From Sternotherus odoratus (lineage: Eukaryota > Chordata > Testudines > Kinosternidae), in contig JAVMKO010000006.1 in the NCBI GenBank assembly GCA_032164245.1, forward strand, positions 22,578,319-22,642,318: DNA of 64,000 nt. Reading direction: 5' to 3'. This document shows positions 35,188 through 48,559 of this stretch, piece after piece. The stretch's first letter is position 1. Each line of letters starts with the position of its first letter. The translations under genes were made by a program, and so were the position numbers. The notes beneath the pieces are model-generated. The model ran no database searches. It was not told where the DNA came from and worked only from the letters and a program-made list of their open reading frames with translations.

Positions 35188-37734
35188 CACACATGCAGAT
35201 TGCTATACTAATAAATCTGGGAACTTGGTGACTGTGATATCTAAAACACCTAAAATATGTTTGACAGATTTAACAGATTAAAACATTATTTTCTGCTATA
35301 TATAAATCACTCATTCTTTCTAATGTATTAACTACAAATTCCTGTGTTGCTGGATTGCAAGTAGTGTAACATTCTGTAATATTGCGGAGGAACCCAGAAA
35401 TTTCTTTACTTCAAGACTTTAAGGATATTAGCTCATTGAGAAGGAGACACGGCAATTGCAAAATTTAGTTTGGTGTATTACATAAGTTATCCACTTCTTC
35501 CTGCAAGCCTTTAGCATATTTGTGAATGCTTTTATTTTGGGTTATAAATGAAACAAACTTAAATAGACAGTGGGTGAGAATATTTAATAAAAGTGCTCAG
35601 GCAATCTTGTACTTTAAAAATAAGGGGCCTATGAAATAAGTTTTTTAATACTGGTGGATAATTAAGCCAACTGTTCATACTGTCTCTTTAAAAAAACCTT
35701 CCTGTCACTCTAACCCCTCCTTCCAATGCCCTCCACCCCTCCAAATACACACACAGACACATACTTTCTTCAATGAGTGGTTCAGGCTCCATGATTAAGG
35801 TCATGCCGTTTGTTCATTACTGGCCTGGCTAATGTGATTGAATTGGAACAATACCTTTGAACTCCTTGCCTCTGATCTGCATACTAATTGACTCTCTTGT
35901 CCTTGGCAGTGACCTTGACAGGCTCTTAACCACTCTGGGAATGTCTGACCAGTTTCTGATAAAAAATTCCTATAAAAAAACCAAAACAAATATTAGTCAT
36001 TTATGTTACTCTTCTCTGTATTCATATTCCCTAATACACAATTAGAGAAGGCAAAATTGTTACTCCCTAGCTCCCCCTGGATGTATTTTAAAACTAGAAA
36101 ATCACCATGTAATTTTAAAGTACTGACACTGACAGCATTGATTTTAGAGCACTCATTGTTATAGCCTAAAACACATTTTCACATATATTTTGAGCGGATT
36201 TTTTCCCATCTTTGTTACGAGTGATGCATGTTACTCAAGGCCCTTGATACTTTCCCAAGATTTCATTTTTTTAAAGAATAATCTTCAACTGAGTTTAATT
36301 ATAACCCAAGAAAACTGCACATATTTTTTCACTTTTACAATCCTACCCATACCTTTACAGCACGGATGTTAACAGGTTCTAAAAATCAGTACAAATTATT
36401 GTAATTAAAAAACCCTAAATCTAAAAATGCAAGATTTCAAGTAATGATCTAAAGCTTTTATATCTATATATCTGAGGCTCTTAGAACAACACATTTCTCT
36501 GCAGAGGCAGGATTTCTCTGCAGAAAATGTTATTAAACATTGTAGTAATGTTACGAAAAAAGCTGTTACAAAAAACTACTTTTCTGACTGGAAAGAATAG
36601 CTTAACTTGGTTCTTACTGGAGGGGAGATTTACCTTATGAGGCATCTGTGAACCCTTCTTATTAATGAGCCCATATCATGCAGTAATAACTTAAATCACT
36701 AAAACTGAGTATCTATCAAGAAATATGCAAAGACAGACAGACAACAGAGAAAGAGAGAGTTATTTACAATAAAGATCAGTGTCAGAAAAAGTTCTAACAT
36801 AAAAAAACCCCATGACATTCATTTTGATTTTAGGCAAAATCGACATTGAGGAAAAAAACACATTAGGAACATTAAACTCATTCATTCCTTTTAATAATAT
36901 GTCGAACTTCTGTAACATTTTTCATCCAAATATGTCAAAGTGCTTTAAACACATTAATGAATTAAATCTTATGACAACCAGGTGAGGTAAGTATGATTAT
37001 TCTATATCACTGGTGACTGGTGACCTGTAAATAGTATAGCAATCTATACAATTTCTGACAAATACATAGTTTAATGTAATTTCTACTTTTATTCTGCTTT
37101 GGTAATTAGACCCGCTGTTTTGAGAGAATGGTCGGAAAATATATAAGAGTTTTTCATGACAAAGAAAATTAGGATTCTTTTTAAAAGAAAATTTGGCCCA
37201 TATCCAGATACTTACACAGGGCCAGATTTGGGCTTCATGGAAATCTACATGAAAAATATATAGCTAGCGTATTAAAGTCTTTTCACAAAGTCAAGTCGAT
37301 TGAATAAGTCACCATGTTAAGATCCAGATCCCAGCTTTCCCAAACTACAGGGGTGACTTGGATCCAGGACTCCAGTTTGGACCCAACTCTAATATACATG
37401 TGTTTTAATCCAGTTCCTATGCCTGGTTCCATGCCATGCTTAGTATCTAGGAGAGGCCTCTTACCTCATCTTGTGCCTATCTGCCCGAAAGCCCTTGATT
37501 TCTGAGGCTCTGTGTCCTTAGGTGATCTCTCTGAGTTGCTCAGGAAGTCTAGAAGTACAGCTAAAGAGGAGGCAGCAAGGGAAGACAACTCAGGAATTCA
37601 CCATCCACAGTGGCCTGTAGTAGCAGATGTTAGGTAGAACTGCAGGTGGCAACCTGAAATAGCATTTGGCTGATGGGCTGCGTGTGTGTAGTCAGGACCA
37701 CCAGAAGAGTGGAGCTCTATGTACCATAGAAATA
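35186..37734. other. AT-rich non-coding stretch
   Basis: Apart from the candidate regulatory block at 35790-35965, I see no gene. The segment 36940-37010 resembles the 3' part of a very old MIR/L2-type repeat (AATCTTATGACAACCAGGTGAGGTA), a weak match. Confidence 0.45.
35790..35965. promoter_or_regulatory. Candidate conserved non-coding block
   Basis: A compact, repeat-free block contains GAACAATACCTTTGAACTCC (adjacent SOX- and TCF-like motifs), CATACTAATTGACTC (homeodomain-like) and GGCTAATGTGATTGAATTG. This is suggestive of an enhancer core. Evidence is motif texture only. Confidence 0.25.
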
Positions 37735-37850
37735 AAGGCCAGAATTTTAAAGGTATTCAGGCACCTAAAGATGCAGATACATGCCTAGTAAGCTTCTCAA
37801 AAGAGCCTAAGTGCCAAACTCCCATTGATTTCACTGCTCTCAGCCTATGG
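37735..37850. repeat. Foldback interspersed repeat fragment
   Basis: AGAATTTTAAAGGTATTCAG, GCACCTAAAGATGCAGATA and later AACTCCCATTGATTTCA match the left and central parts of a reptile foldback repeat that ends in AAATCTGGCC-type sequence. The right arm is eroded. Confidence 0.4.
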
Positions 37851-38929
37851 TTTGCTCTGGGAATAGCAGCTAACCAGGCGACATTAACATGCAGATGCAT
37901 ATAAGATACTGATCTATTTAAAAAACACCAATAAATAATGCTGTTTATGTAAAAAAAATGCATTTACTTAGGATCCCACAGTGCATTCCAAGTTATATAC
38001 ACAGATATTATTCACCCCACCATTGAAATGCAGCTACCTCTGCAGTAGAATACACCAGCCATTCTGAAACGAGATAGAATGCAGAAGAGATTTCACAAAA
38101 AATAAATTCTCCAAATAAAGCTTCAAAGTGGATGTTCTAGATACGTTGAACGCAGTTACCCTAATGAACCAGAATTTACTGACGTAATATTTCAGTGCCC
38201 TGTGTGCTTTCAATTACCACAAGGAGTCAGGACCTTGGTTTTATGTGTCATTCAAAAGATGGTATTTCCAATATCATACTGTTCCTACTTAGTGTCAATG
38301 CTTCAGCAACAAGCACCCCTCCCAGAAAGGGAAGAATACCCCCTATTTAGTCACCAAAATCTCTCTTCCTGCATTTTCCTAGGATGTCACCCATCCAAGT
38401 GATCAGGCTCAGTTTGGCCCAGAAGGGTAAAAATGAGATAACTGAGAGCCTGTTTGGTTGTCCTGATTTTAAAGACCAGCACTGGCCCTGACACCAGGTA
38501 CAGCTGTTGCCAGGCTGCTCTAAGTTACACCATTAGCATGAGTCCTTAATGTACCCTGATCTGGGGTGGATAGGTATAGTGTAGAAGAGCTCTGCCATGC
38601 CCCCTCCCAGCCCCTTCCCCACAGCTAGGGTGGAGTCAGAGGTGTAGACCCAGATATAGATCAGTAATGCCCAGCAGAGAGATTCCCTATAGCAAGGGAA
38701 TTGTCTGTTGGGTATTTTCAGCCAGATTACAGCTGCCGGAAGAGTGTAAAGTGGCTGCCACATATGAAACAGTTTAGCCCATTATTAGTGTAGAGTAACA
38801 TTAAAATAAAGATGTCAAACTAAATATCTAAGAAGGACTGTACATAGTGCTCTAAGTGTGCATGGTGCCATACATACTTTCTACATAGCACATGCAAAGG
38901 ATGTTCAAAAACAGGGATATGGGAGCTAT

Positions 38930-38932
<3 letters not shown>

Positions 38933-39018
<86 letters not shown>
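38933..39018. repeat. (TA)n microsatellite
   Basis: About 43 uninterrupted TA dinucleotides, which can extrude as a cruciform. Confidence 0.95.
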
Positions 39019-39021
<3 letters not shown>

Positions 39022-40599
39022 CACTGCTATTAAAAATCCAAAAATAAGACACTTCACTGCTCACACTTCTCTGAGGACAGGATGCTAGAACAAACACTGA
39101 TGGCTGTGTAGTCACATGGCTTAATGCACTAGTGGAAGGTGCTCAGAAACTACAATGGTGACCAAGGTATAACACCCTACACAGGAGAGAATATATGTGA
39201 GAAGTATTAATTATTGATAAGATATAAGGAAAATTAATGATCATATATTCTATCTGCCCACATGCCTACCATGAGGGATGGCAAAGATATCTTCTCTGTC
39301 TAATAACCAGGGTGGTGTGTAGCGGTTTTCCCTTCTGGTTCAGCAATCAGGTTCTCTTCTTTCTCTCTGGCTGACATGCTCTTATACATATACTGTATTA
39401 TATGAGCTTCCTATTAGGGTCTATTGAAGTCACTGAAAGAAAATGAAAGTATAGTTAAATAAGGCTTGAGATGACTAGTAAAATCAAGGGACTGAGACAA
39501 AGCCAGAGTTGTTTAAACATTCTACCTGGCCATTCACTAGATGTAAGACAGCTAAACAGTTCATTGTGACCTACCAAGATCTCAATTAAAAACAGTACTG
39601 ATTGGCTTCAATAAACTATAAGCATATCAGAGCCTATGAAACTTATGCGTGTGCTTTAAATGATCAGGGGCTTGATGCTGAAAGATGCTGAGCTGATTTA
39701 CCTGATCCTGTACAATATTTAAGCACGTGCTTAACATTAGGCATTGTCTTTAATGGGGCTACTCACGTACCTAATATTAAATACACTTTTATGTGCATCG
39801 GAGGTTTTGGGCCGTAGTGCTTGGAAATTTAGAGGATCAAGGCTCTGAACAATACGAAAGAGATGATTTATGTGTTTAAAATTAAGCATGTGCTTAACTG
39901 TTTGCTGAAGCGGGTGCATAGGCAGGTTTCAGTTTTGTTTTTATTGTTTGTTAGTTCTATTAAGTTTTAGCATAGGCACATTTGTCTATGATTTATGTCT
40001 ATGCATTTTTTTTAAAAAAAAAATCATTCTTGGTGTTTTAATATTTAATCGCACCATTAGATGTTGAGGTACTTAGAATTTTTGTTTGTCAACACTCTGT
40101 TTCCATTATCACTGTAGTAATTATTGCTATTTTTTAATTGATTAAATGAGTTCTATTTTAACATTTAAACCTAAAGGTTAATAGCAAAGATGTGTGATGA
40201 TAGAAACTGTATAATAACTGCATGGTTTAGCTGCCTACCAGGGTCAAAGCAGAAGCTTTGTGTCCTCCGCAATCCACAAAGTGGGAGAAGCCAGAATATT
40301 CACAACAAAATCCTTTTTAGTTGAAATATGACTGTTTTCATGTTTGCAAAATGTTTATTGGCGCAATTTTAAAAGATCTAAATTTTTTGTATTAAACTTT
40401 GAACATTGTTTTGCTACCAAGTTTATTGGGGGAAATGTTGTGACAGATCTATATGTAATTTTTCAAATGGGGCTGGTGGGTGATAACACTAAACACATGA
40501 AAGTGCATCTGGTTCTGTGATCATCTGAATCTACCCCTTATAGCTTCAATCTAATCTTTGTGGGAAGATGCCTGCCTTTGTGAGAAGTCACATTCACCT
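39019..40599. other. AT-rich non-coding stretch with foldback remnants
   Basis: 39685-39910 carries a degenerate foldback repeat (TAAGCACGTGCTTAACATTA near 39720 and TTAAGCATGTGCTTAACTG near 39882). No gene is seen. Confidence 0.45.
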
Positions 40600-42005
40600 T
40601 TCTGTTTTTGTTAAAGGAAACTTTCTCTGGAAAAATCAACATGGCTATTCTAAAGGGAAACCATGCCTCACCAATCTACTAGAATTCTTTGAAGGGGTCA
40701 ACAAGCATGTGGACAAGGGAGATCTGTGGATATAGTGTATTTAGATTTTCAAAAAGCCTTTGACAAGGTCCCTCACCAAAGGCTCTTAAGAAAAGTAATA
40801 AGGGATAAGAGAGAAAGTCCTCTCATGGATTGGTAACTGATTAAAAGATAGGAAACAAAGGAGGAATAAACGGTCAGTTTTCAGAATGGAGAGAGGTAAA
40901 TAGTGGTGTCCCCCAGGAGTCTGTTCAGGGACCACACCTATTCAACATATTCATTAATGATCTGGAAAAAGGGGTAAACAGTGAGGAGGCAAAATTTGCA
41001 GATAATACAAAATTACTCAAGATAGTTAAGTCCCAGGCAGACTGCAAAGAGCTACAAAAGGATTTCTCAAAACTGGGTGACTGCGCAACAAAATGGCAGA
41101 TGAAATTCAATGTTGATAAATGCAAAGTAATGCATATTGGAAAACATAATCCCAACTATATATATAAAATGATGGGGTCTGAATTAGCTGTTATCACTCA
41201 AGAAAGATCTTGGCGCTTACTGGGGATAGTTCTCTGAAAACCTCCACTCAATATGCAGCAGCAAGTCAAAAAATTGAACAGAATGTTGGGAATCATTAAG
41301 AAAGAGAGATAAGACAGAAAATATAATATTGCCTCTATATAAATCCATGGTACACCCACATTTTGAATACTCCATGAAGACGTGGTCACCTCAGCTCATA
41401 AAATATATATACTGGAATTGGAAAAGGTATAGAAAAGGGGAAAAAATGATTAGGGGTATGGAGCAGCTTCCATATGAGGAGAGATTAATAAGACTGGGAC
41501 TTTTCAGCTTGGAAAAGAGATGCTTCTGATATGATATGATATATGACAGAGGTCTATAAAATCATGACCAGTAAGGTGAAAGTAAATAAGGAAGTCTTAT
41601 TTACTCCTTCTTATAACACAAGAATTAGGGGTCACCAAATGAAATTAATAGACAGCAGGTTTAAAAACAAGCAAAAGAAGTATTTCCTCACACAACACAC
41701 AGTCAACCTGTGGAACTCTTTGCTAGAGAATGTTGTGAAGGTCGAGACTATAACAGGGTTCAAAAAATAACTAGATAAATTCATGTAGGCTAGATCCATC
41801 AATGGCTACCAGCTAGGATAGGCAGGGATGGTGTTCCTAGCCTCTGTTTGCCAGAAGCTGAGAACGAGTGACAGGAGATGGATCATTTGATTACCTATTT
41901 GGTTCAACCCTCTGAAGCACCTGGCATTGACCACTGTTGGAAGACAGGATATTGTGCTAGATGGACCTTTGGTCTGACCCAATATGGCCATTTTATGTTC
42001 TGCTC
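40600..42005 (+). mobile_element. CR1 LINE, truncated, with degraded reverse transcriptase
   Basis: The plus strand encodes CR1 ORF2 from the RT palm to the 3' end: DFQKAFDKVPHQRLL (near 40745), SGVPQESVQGPHLFNIFIND (near 40905), FADNTKLL (near 40995), TKWQMKFNVDKCKVMHIG (near 41090), VHPHFEYSMKTWSPQL (near 41346) and MEQLPYEERLIRLGLFSLEK (near 41458). The catalytic YADD-type motif is altered from ADD to ADN (Asp at 41001-41003, Asn at 41004-41006). Frameshifts separate the blocks. The end (GATGGACCTTTGGTCTGACC, near 41960) is the usual CR1 3' UTR. It is 5'-truncated and dead. Confidence 0.85.
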
Positions 42006-45000
42006 TTCCTTGTCTGCTCCATATTTCCCTCTACTCACCTAGATGAGCAGGGATGGTATCCCTCCAAGAGTTCTCTGCCGATAATCGGATGCTTTTTTAA
42101 ATACTCTATATTAAAGATTAGCAGTATATTGGTGGCTCTGCTCGGAGTTCCATGCCAAAAAGTTTGAGCTTGTTCTTTGACTTTATTGGGAGATACGCAC
42201 ATGCAACTGATGTGACCAAAAATTCTGGGGCCTGATTATTCCTACCCAGGAGGGGAATGTCTTGAATTAAGGAAATCACTAGCTAGGTAAAGTCTGAAAC
42301 TACTGCCTAATACCCAGTTTATTACACAGGCAGGAAAGTTACCTACCAACTTTTATAAGGATTCTGTCCTCCTCGCCTTCCAGCTCTGCTTGAAGAAACA
42401 ACAATTATTACATAATCCCTGGAATCATCTCTAGTATTTTATGGAAATAATATTTAGATACGCTGTCATTTTTTGAATGTAGAAAAATTTGGCTCTCAGC
42501 TGGTCAGTATGTTTTTTCTGGCGCCTGGCTGATACTACAATCATAAGTGCCTACCAACCCATTAATCATTAATGTAAATAACAATTTAAAATTACATTTA
42601 GACTCTGGGAAGAGGTGGAAATTGTGAGTAAGGGGATATTGAATACTATGTCTAGCTGGTTTGGCTTGCCCACCTGTACTTTTAATTAATATGTTTATGT
42701 TGCTCTTTCACTGAATAGAGGTATCCCCTCCCTCTACAGGGTGTGAAAGTGCTGTTTCTGCAATATGTTCTACTAGCCCAAAAAGCAAAAGACTTGTAGT
42801 GTTAATTGAACTTGGGTCTTCTGCATGAAGATTCAGAGTATTACTGTTAATTTGCCCGCTAATTACATAGTTCAGTGGTTAGCAAACTGACCTCTAGTGG
42901 AATGAAGGGGACTTGTAAATGAGTGGCAAGATGTGGCAGGTTTCAACTGACAGGCTGCAACTAGATAGGAAAGTAGACTACCATTTCTGTCAATTTTCAT
43001 TTACTAGATAACAGGTGCTGGCAGCTGGCATTGTCTGACTACCTACACCAAAATACTTTACCTATCCCAACTGCAGTGAATGCAACTAACTACAGTCTTC
43101 ATCATAGATAAGAGACTTCAAAGCAAGAGATTTCCAGTTTGACTCTCCAGGCACTAACTCTAATCTGAAAAAAGAAAAAACCCCAGAGAGGCTCAGAGAG
43201 ACCCAAAACAAAAGAAAAAAAGAGACACACATAAGAACCTGGATAGCATAGAAAAGAAAAAGACAGACAACAGTAATCATCCAAAACCAGTTTCGCCGAC
43301 AGTTGGGCCACATTGTTAAACCCTCACTCAAGTTGAGTAGTATTGTGTGGTCCCATGGAAGTCAAGGGGAGCATTACACAATGTGAGTAAGGGTTGGACA
43401 ATCAGGCCCTATATAAGCTACCATAATTTGCCTTTATACTGAAAAATTGTGGTTAGAGGCAGGTTCTTTTTGTGCAACAGGCTACAGCTCCCAACTGAGC
43501 TCCTGGCTAGAAAGAGTTTAGAAACCACTGATGTAAATTCTTGATGGATTTTCAATAGAAATTAGTGAGCCATCTTTTCTAAATTAAGACATTAGAAGCG
43601 ACTTTAATAATATAAAGAAGGCTAACTACAAGGCCTACATTGTCCAGTCAGATGACAATGGACAACACGAGCTGTTTGATTCATGTTTGTACTCACTAGG
43701 TCCTTATTTGTGTATCGTTCAGAATAATCCTTTGTGCTTTGAAATTATATTAAAATTATTACTGTCAAAGGAGTCATTTTATAAGAAACTAATGTATTCA
43801 TGTCAGGAAAAGTATGTTAAGTTGTAGCCAATAAAGAATGAAGAAGCGGATATTTTAAAATGGGGGAAATCTGGGAGAAGACATACAATTGTTGTTCTGC
43901 ATTTCCTCATTATTTATAATCAGTGATATGTAAACTTTAGATTATAATTCAGGATCAATTCAGGTGCCAATATGTGAGCCTTAATTGTATATGTAGAAGA
44001 AAGAAAACCATGACAATGTTAAAATGTGCTTTTTTCTGCTGTTTCTATGTCCTCTAAGACAGACATTCAAAGTTTAGGCAGTTTCACATCACCTGGGTAT
44101 GTTTATAATGAAGTAAATTACTTTATAAATATTCTCTGTAAATTGTGAAAAACGAGAAGTAGTTTGTACTGAAGCCAAATAGCAAAACTGAAATATTGTA
44201 AAATCACAATATTTCAGCAAATACGATATATACAGAAACACTCTCACATAACAGAGTACTTGGCACACTCTTATATACTCACATGGGCCCAATCCTACAT
44301 TTCTTACTCAAGCAAAATCCCTGAATTCAAAAGCACTGGATCAAGCCATTTATATACTGGAGTTTCACATGGATATGTAAAAGGAGTTGGAGGATGTAAT
44401 ACATCTATTTACCTGGTAACAGTAGGCACAGTTTAGGCCAACTGTTAAAGTCCAATGTGCCAATTAAAATAAAAAAAAAACCCAACAGTTTCTTGTAGGC
44501 TAGTTGTTATGTTGTTTTTCCATGGGGACAGATACATTCTGCAGAGTTCAGAGCCAGTCTCCTTGATGTGACGCATGCATAACTCTCATTATGGAAATTA
44601 GAGTTGTGCATGTAGCTGGGAACGAAACACACATCCCCTGTGCAAAGCCAGACCTCATAGAGATTACAGAGTAGGGAACTGACATGGGGGATGAAGAGAT
44701 GAAATTCTTTTCTCTAATCCAGCAAGGTGCTGGAATCCCACAGAACTATGTTTCAGCTCATTATATTCTGGTCCCTCAAGGTTTTCAGGTCAGTCCACAC
44801 AATTCACATATCTGCTCACCACAAGCCTGTTCCAAGCCCACTGAAATCAACAGAAAGATTCCCACTGACTTTTTTGGTCTCTGAGTCAGGTGCTAAACCC
44901 CCTCCACAACAAACAGTTTCCGGCTCACACTCCCTCAGGGCCACGGATTGTGACGATCTGAAAATCAGCCTCACTGTGTGAAGAGCATGGTAGAATTCCC

Positions 45001-46641
45001 CTATAAAGGGTCTCCACATCTTCCCCTTCAGCTCCATGCAACAGACCTGGCAGTTCAGCCTCATTTTGACACTTACACAGACCAGACTACAAAGCAAAGC
45101 AAAGGGAGAAGAAACTTCTACATGGATGTTCAATAAATCAAAATATCTTTTTTAGTTTTTTAGGGAACTTGGATATGTGGACTGCAGGCAACACTTACTT
45201 TTTGTGTTTAGAGAAAATGTTACATGCATTAAGGCCTAGACCATGCCTTTAAGGCACAGCTTCCAGGCATGTGGGAAGAGCCCTTCGCGGCACTATACCT
45301 GAGGCAGGCTTGATACTGCCTGATGTTCTGGGGGGACTATTGGCCTTTTACAGCTCTGCTGGGCAGGGCACAAGGACTTGGTGTCATGAACCCACCCACA
45401 AACAGTCCTGTCTCCTTTGGGGAGCATAGTTCCGCCACCAGCAGTAACCTGGAGCAAAAGAAATGGAATTGTGCTTGATCACCAAACTGAATCACAAATG
45501 GAAGGATCATGTATCCCCTTTGCACCCCTACACATGGCCAGAAATAACCTTGCCAACTTTCCTCCTCTGGAAAACATTCATGTTTTTATAACCCTCTGAC
45601 AGCATACAACTTACAAGCGCCCAGGATGCAACTCATCGTTGAGCTGACACCTATCCAACACGGGCAGAAAAAATATTGATGCAGATAAAAGCCTATGAGA
45701 ATACAACATATCCTGCAGCAGCATGGTGAAAGGCAGCATACCTCCAAATGTGAAGAAAATTGCGTAACTGAACTATTTTGTCACTCCCCAAATGCTTATA
45801 ACAAAGAGGAAAAAAAAGGTAAAAAAAAAAAAAGTTTCTGACTTTCGTTAACCTTCTCTTGTAGTTCAGGTTATTTCTTTAATGCATTTATCTGCTTTAA
45901 AATTGTCTCCTTAGCCTCTCAAGGGAAACCAATATAATACACCATCACATTTCTCACAGGAGAAAAAAGAACACTTACTCTTAATAGGTGGCAATTTTGC
46001 CAGATGTTATTGACATAGTAAGTACAAAATTTCAGTGATACTAAATGCAAAGTGCAGCAGATTAAAGAACAATGGAACAAAGTGCAAAATGAAGTTTCAA
46101 AAGCAGCAGTGTCAAAGTCAGAGAAAGTGTGAAAAAATACATTTTAACAACACTATTAAGAACAAGTTTACTAATTACTGTAACTGGCACAAATTTAAAA
46201 GTACATTCCTTAGACTTGGGAAAGTTTTTAAAGTGTTATATTTTTTTCTTGTCAGCATTTCTTTTTTTCTTCATGCGCTGTGGAAGAGACATAACACTGC
46301 TGGTACTAAAACAATGACACTTCAAGCTCTTTAGCTTTCACTTCTTAACCCTTCCGTAAGATATATCTTTACAATTCCCGCTTATTTAAAGCATGCAGTG
46401 AACTACAGAAAATGCTTTGACGACTAACACTGACATCATTTAAAATAGAGACCATGAGATTGATTCACTCATGCTTTACACCTTCTCACACTAAATAATG
46501 GAATTTACACACCTAGAATGACTTCTTATTAAAAAATTAAACAAATATCGTGTTTTTCTACTACAATGAAAAACTGTATATTGTGCACCATCTCCTCATA
46601 CTTAATTATCCACTAAAGCTCAATAATAGAACACTACAGTC
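42006..46641. other. AT-rich non-coding stretch
   Basis: No gene is recognised. A possible tRNA-derived SINE remnant lies at about 42740-42900. An eroded foldback fragment lies at 43325-43410 (CCATGGAAGTCAAGGGGAGC and AATGTGAGTAAGGGTTGG). Frames at 44727-45133 overlap on both strands without protein similarity. Confidence 0.45.
42740..42900. mobile_element. Possible tRNA-derived SINE remnant
   Basis: ATTGAACTTGGGTCTTCTGCATG (about 42808) looks like the reverse complement of a tRNA T-arm and anticodon region. Nearby TAGTTCAGTGGTTAGC (42868-42883) resembles an A-box in the other orientation. The two do not form one coherent tRNA, so this is tentative. Confidence 0.25.
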
Positions 46642-46727
46642 CCCAGATGCTCAGCTGCTGTAAATCAGTGAAGCTCCAATGATTTCAATAGAGCTATACC
46701 AATTTACACCAGTCGATAATCTGATCC
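46642..46727. repeat. Foldback repeat, copy 1 of a cluster
   Basis: GCTGTAAATCAGTGAAGCTCCAAT pairs imperfectly with AGAGCTATACCAATTTACACCAG around a centre of CAATGATTTCAATAG. Confidence 0.6.
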
Positions 46728-46761
46728 TTCACTTGCATTTTCATGTTTTATTTACAAACAT

Positions 46762-46848
46762 GGGGCCAGATTCTCGTCTGGTGTAAATCAGCATTTCTCC
46801 ATTGAAGTTAATGGAATTCTGCTGATTTACACCAGAGAAGTATCTGAC
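46762..46848. repeat. Foldback repeat, copy 2 (best preserved)
   Basis: GGCCAGATTCTCGTCTGGTG...AATCAGCATTTCTCCATTGA is followed by its reverse complement with few changes (TTAATGGAATTCTGCTGATTTACACCAG...). The arms are about 40 bp around TCCATTGAAGTTAATGGA. It has the form of a MITE, but no TSD is certain. Confidence 0.7.
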
Positions 46849-46912
46849 TCAGACTACTGTATTAGACCAGTGCCATCTACAATTCAACTTTAGCTGCTTG
46901 AAGCACAGCTAA

Positions 46913-47003
46913 GATGTGTAGTGTGGATGAGATCTAACTGTGTCTCCATAACAAAGCCTTGGAGATACAGTCAGGTCACATCCATGCTAACATTTTAACT
47001 GTA
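46913..47003. repeat. Separate short foldback sequence
   Basis: GTAGTGTGGATGAGATCTAACTGTGTCTCCA pairs imperfectly with TGGAGATACAGTCAGGTCACATCCATGCTAAC. The arms are about 30 bp with an 11-base loop. Confidence 0.55.
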
Positions 47004-47026
47004 CCAACAATGACTGCAGATATTAT

Positions 47027-47080
47027 GGGCCAGATCGCCAGCTGGTGTAAATCAGAGCAGAATTACACTGATTTACATGG
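47027..47080. repeat. Foldback repeat, copy 3 (partial)
   Basis: GGGCCAGATCGCCAGCTGGTGTAAATCAGAG leads to TTACACTGATTTACAT. The central CCATTGA..TCAATGG part is lost by deletion. Confidence 0.55.
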
Positions 47081-48559
47081 ACTTTAGTACACAGCCTTCC
47101 ATCTATATATTTCTGAAGAGTACACCTCTAGAACTAAAAGCAATTAATTCCCATTAGTTGAACCCAGTAGCCTCTCTGAAGAACTCTAGATAGACTCTAT
47201 AATTTGTCAAGTTTCAGAGACAGTTCTTGAACTAACATCTCACAGTGAAATCCTACTAGCAAGCAAAGAGTTCCCATTCAGTTTTTTCTAGTAAACTTAA
47301 GTAATTGTGCATTACCAAGTTTAAGTATCTTTTCTTTCTCTATTGTCACACTGAGCATAACTTTTAGTTGATCAAAGGGGAGAAACGAAGTTGTCAGTGT
47401 CCTTCCCTCTCTTAGCGAGTATTTCTGATCTATTATCCTCTGGAAAGGGGCTAAATTTAAAATCTATTTGCAAATATGATACACATAACAAAGCATCAGA
47501 CCTTGCTAAAATACTACTAGCTTCTTCTCCAGGATACTGGAAAGCTGACTTTACATGGAATGCAAATAGGCTGCACTAATTATGATTCTGTTAGCAGTAG
47601 CTCTCAAGCATATCAATGGCTACCCTTTTCATGGGAAATCTGATATTATGCAGCTGAATACATCTTCACAGCTTTCTTGGGGCACTTTTCTTTAAAGTGC
47701 ATTTAAAATACTCATCTATCGCCACTTTTCCACCTCATGATTGCACTTGACTCAATCAAATAATTTGTGAACTAGAAATAAAATTGGTTCAACTTCAAAA
47801 ATTGTCTACCGTACAGTTTGACATGGGACCTAAGGCTCTGTCCCCTCAAGGAAGAAACGTAGCTGTATTGTAGATGACTAATTTGCTAAAGGGCCCATTC
47901 CTGCTAATAAACAAAACTTAATGCATTGCAAGTTCTATCCTCTCTACATCATACCGACATAAAGAAAGCTACTAATATTTTGCACGAAAATTACTTTTTA
48001 TAGCCAAACTAAGCAAACACTAAGATGATGTGAGGATCCTGAACGTAATCCAGTTAAATTTACTGAGTTTAACATAGTTAGTGTCAGTTATTTCTCTACG
48101 GCAGATTTAAATGGAAAAAAAAAGTTTGTTTCTTGTTGCAAAGGCAGTCTGTTCTATTCTATTCTGGGATGAATTAAACTTTTACTCATATAAGGTCACA
48201 TTCATAGCACCTGACCTTTTCAATGATTTCACCCAACATACTTTAATGGTGAGCTATATTGATGATGCATATCCATTTCCCAGCAGGTGTGATGTAACTG
48301 TCAGTGTTTCATGCCAAGTCCTCAGTAACCAGTAGTCATTGGTTCTGTTGGATTAGACAGAGTATATACACATTTCATGACTATAAAGGTGACTACAGAA
48401 TTCTTAGCAGTTTTGCCACCGTGCTGATTTCTGTTTCTATCACCACTCTCTGGCTGGTGAACCACATTTGCTCCTCATTATTACATGAAGAGACCATTTG
48501 ATATAAAGATGTTAACTGATTTGCTCCTTATTGTTATTAAATATGTCTGTTGCTTTGTG
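47081..48559. other. AT-rich non-coding stretch
   Basis: Nothing recognised. Confidence 0.5.

Noticed and set aside
42873..43530. Possible hAT element, CAGTGGTTAGCAAACT..TTTAGAAACCACTG
   Set aside because: The ends look alike, but the 8-bp flanks (ACATAGTT and ATGTAAAT) match at only four positions. The left end overlaps a possible tRNA-like A-box.
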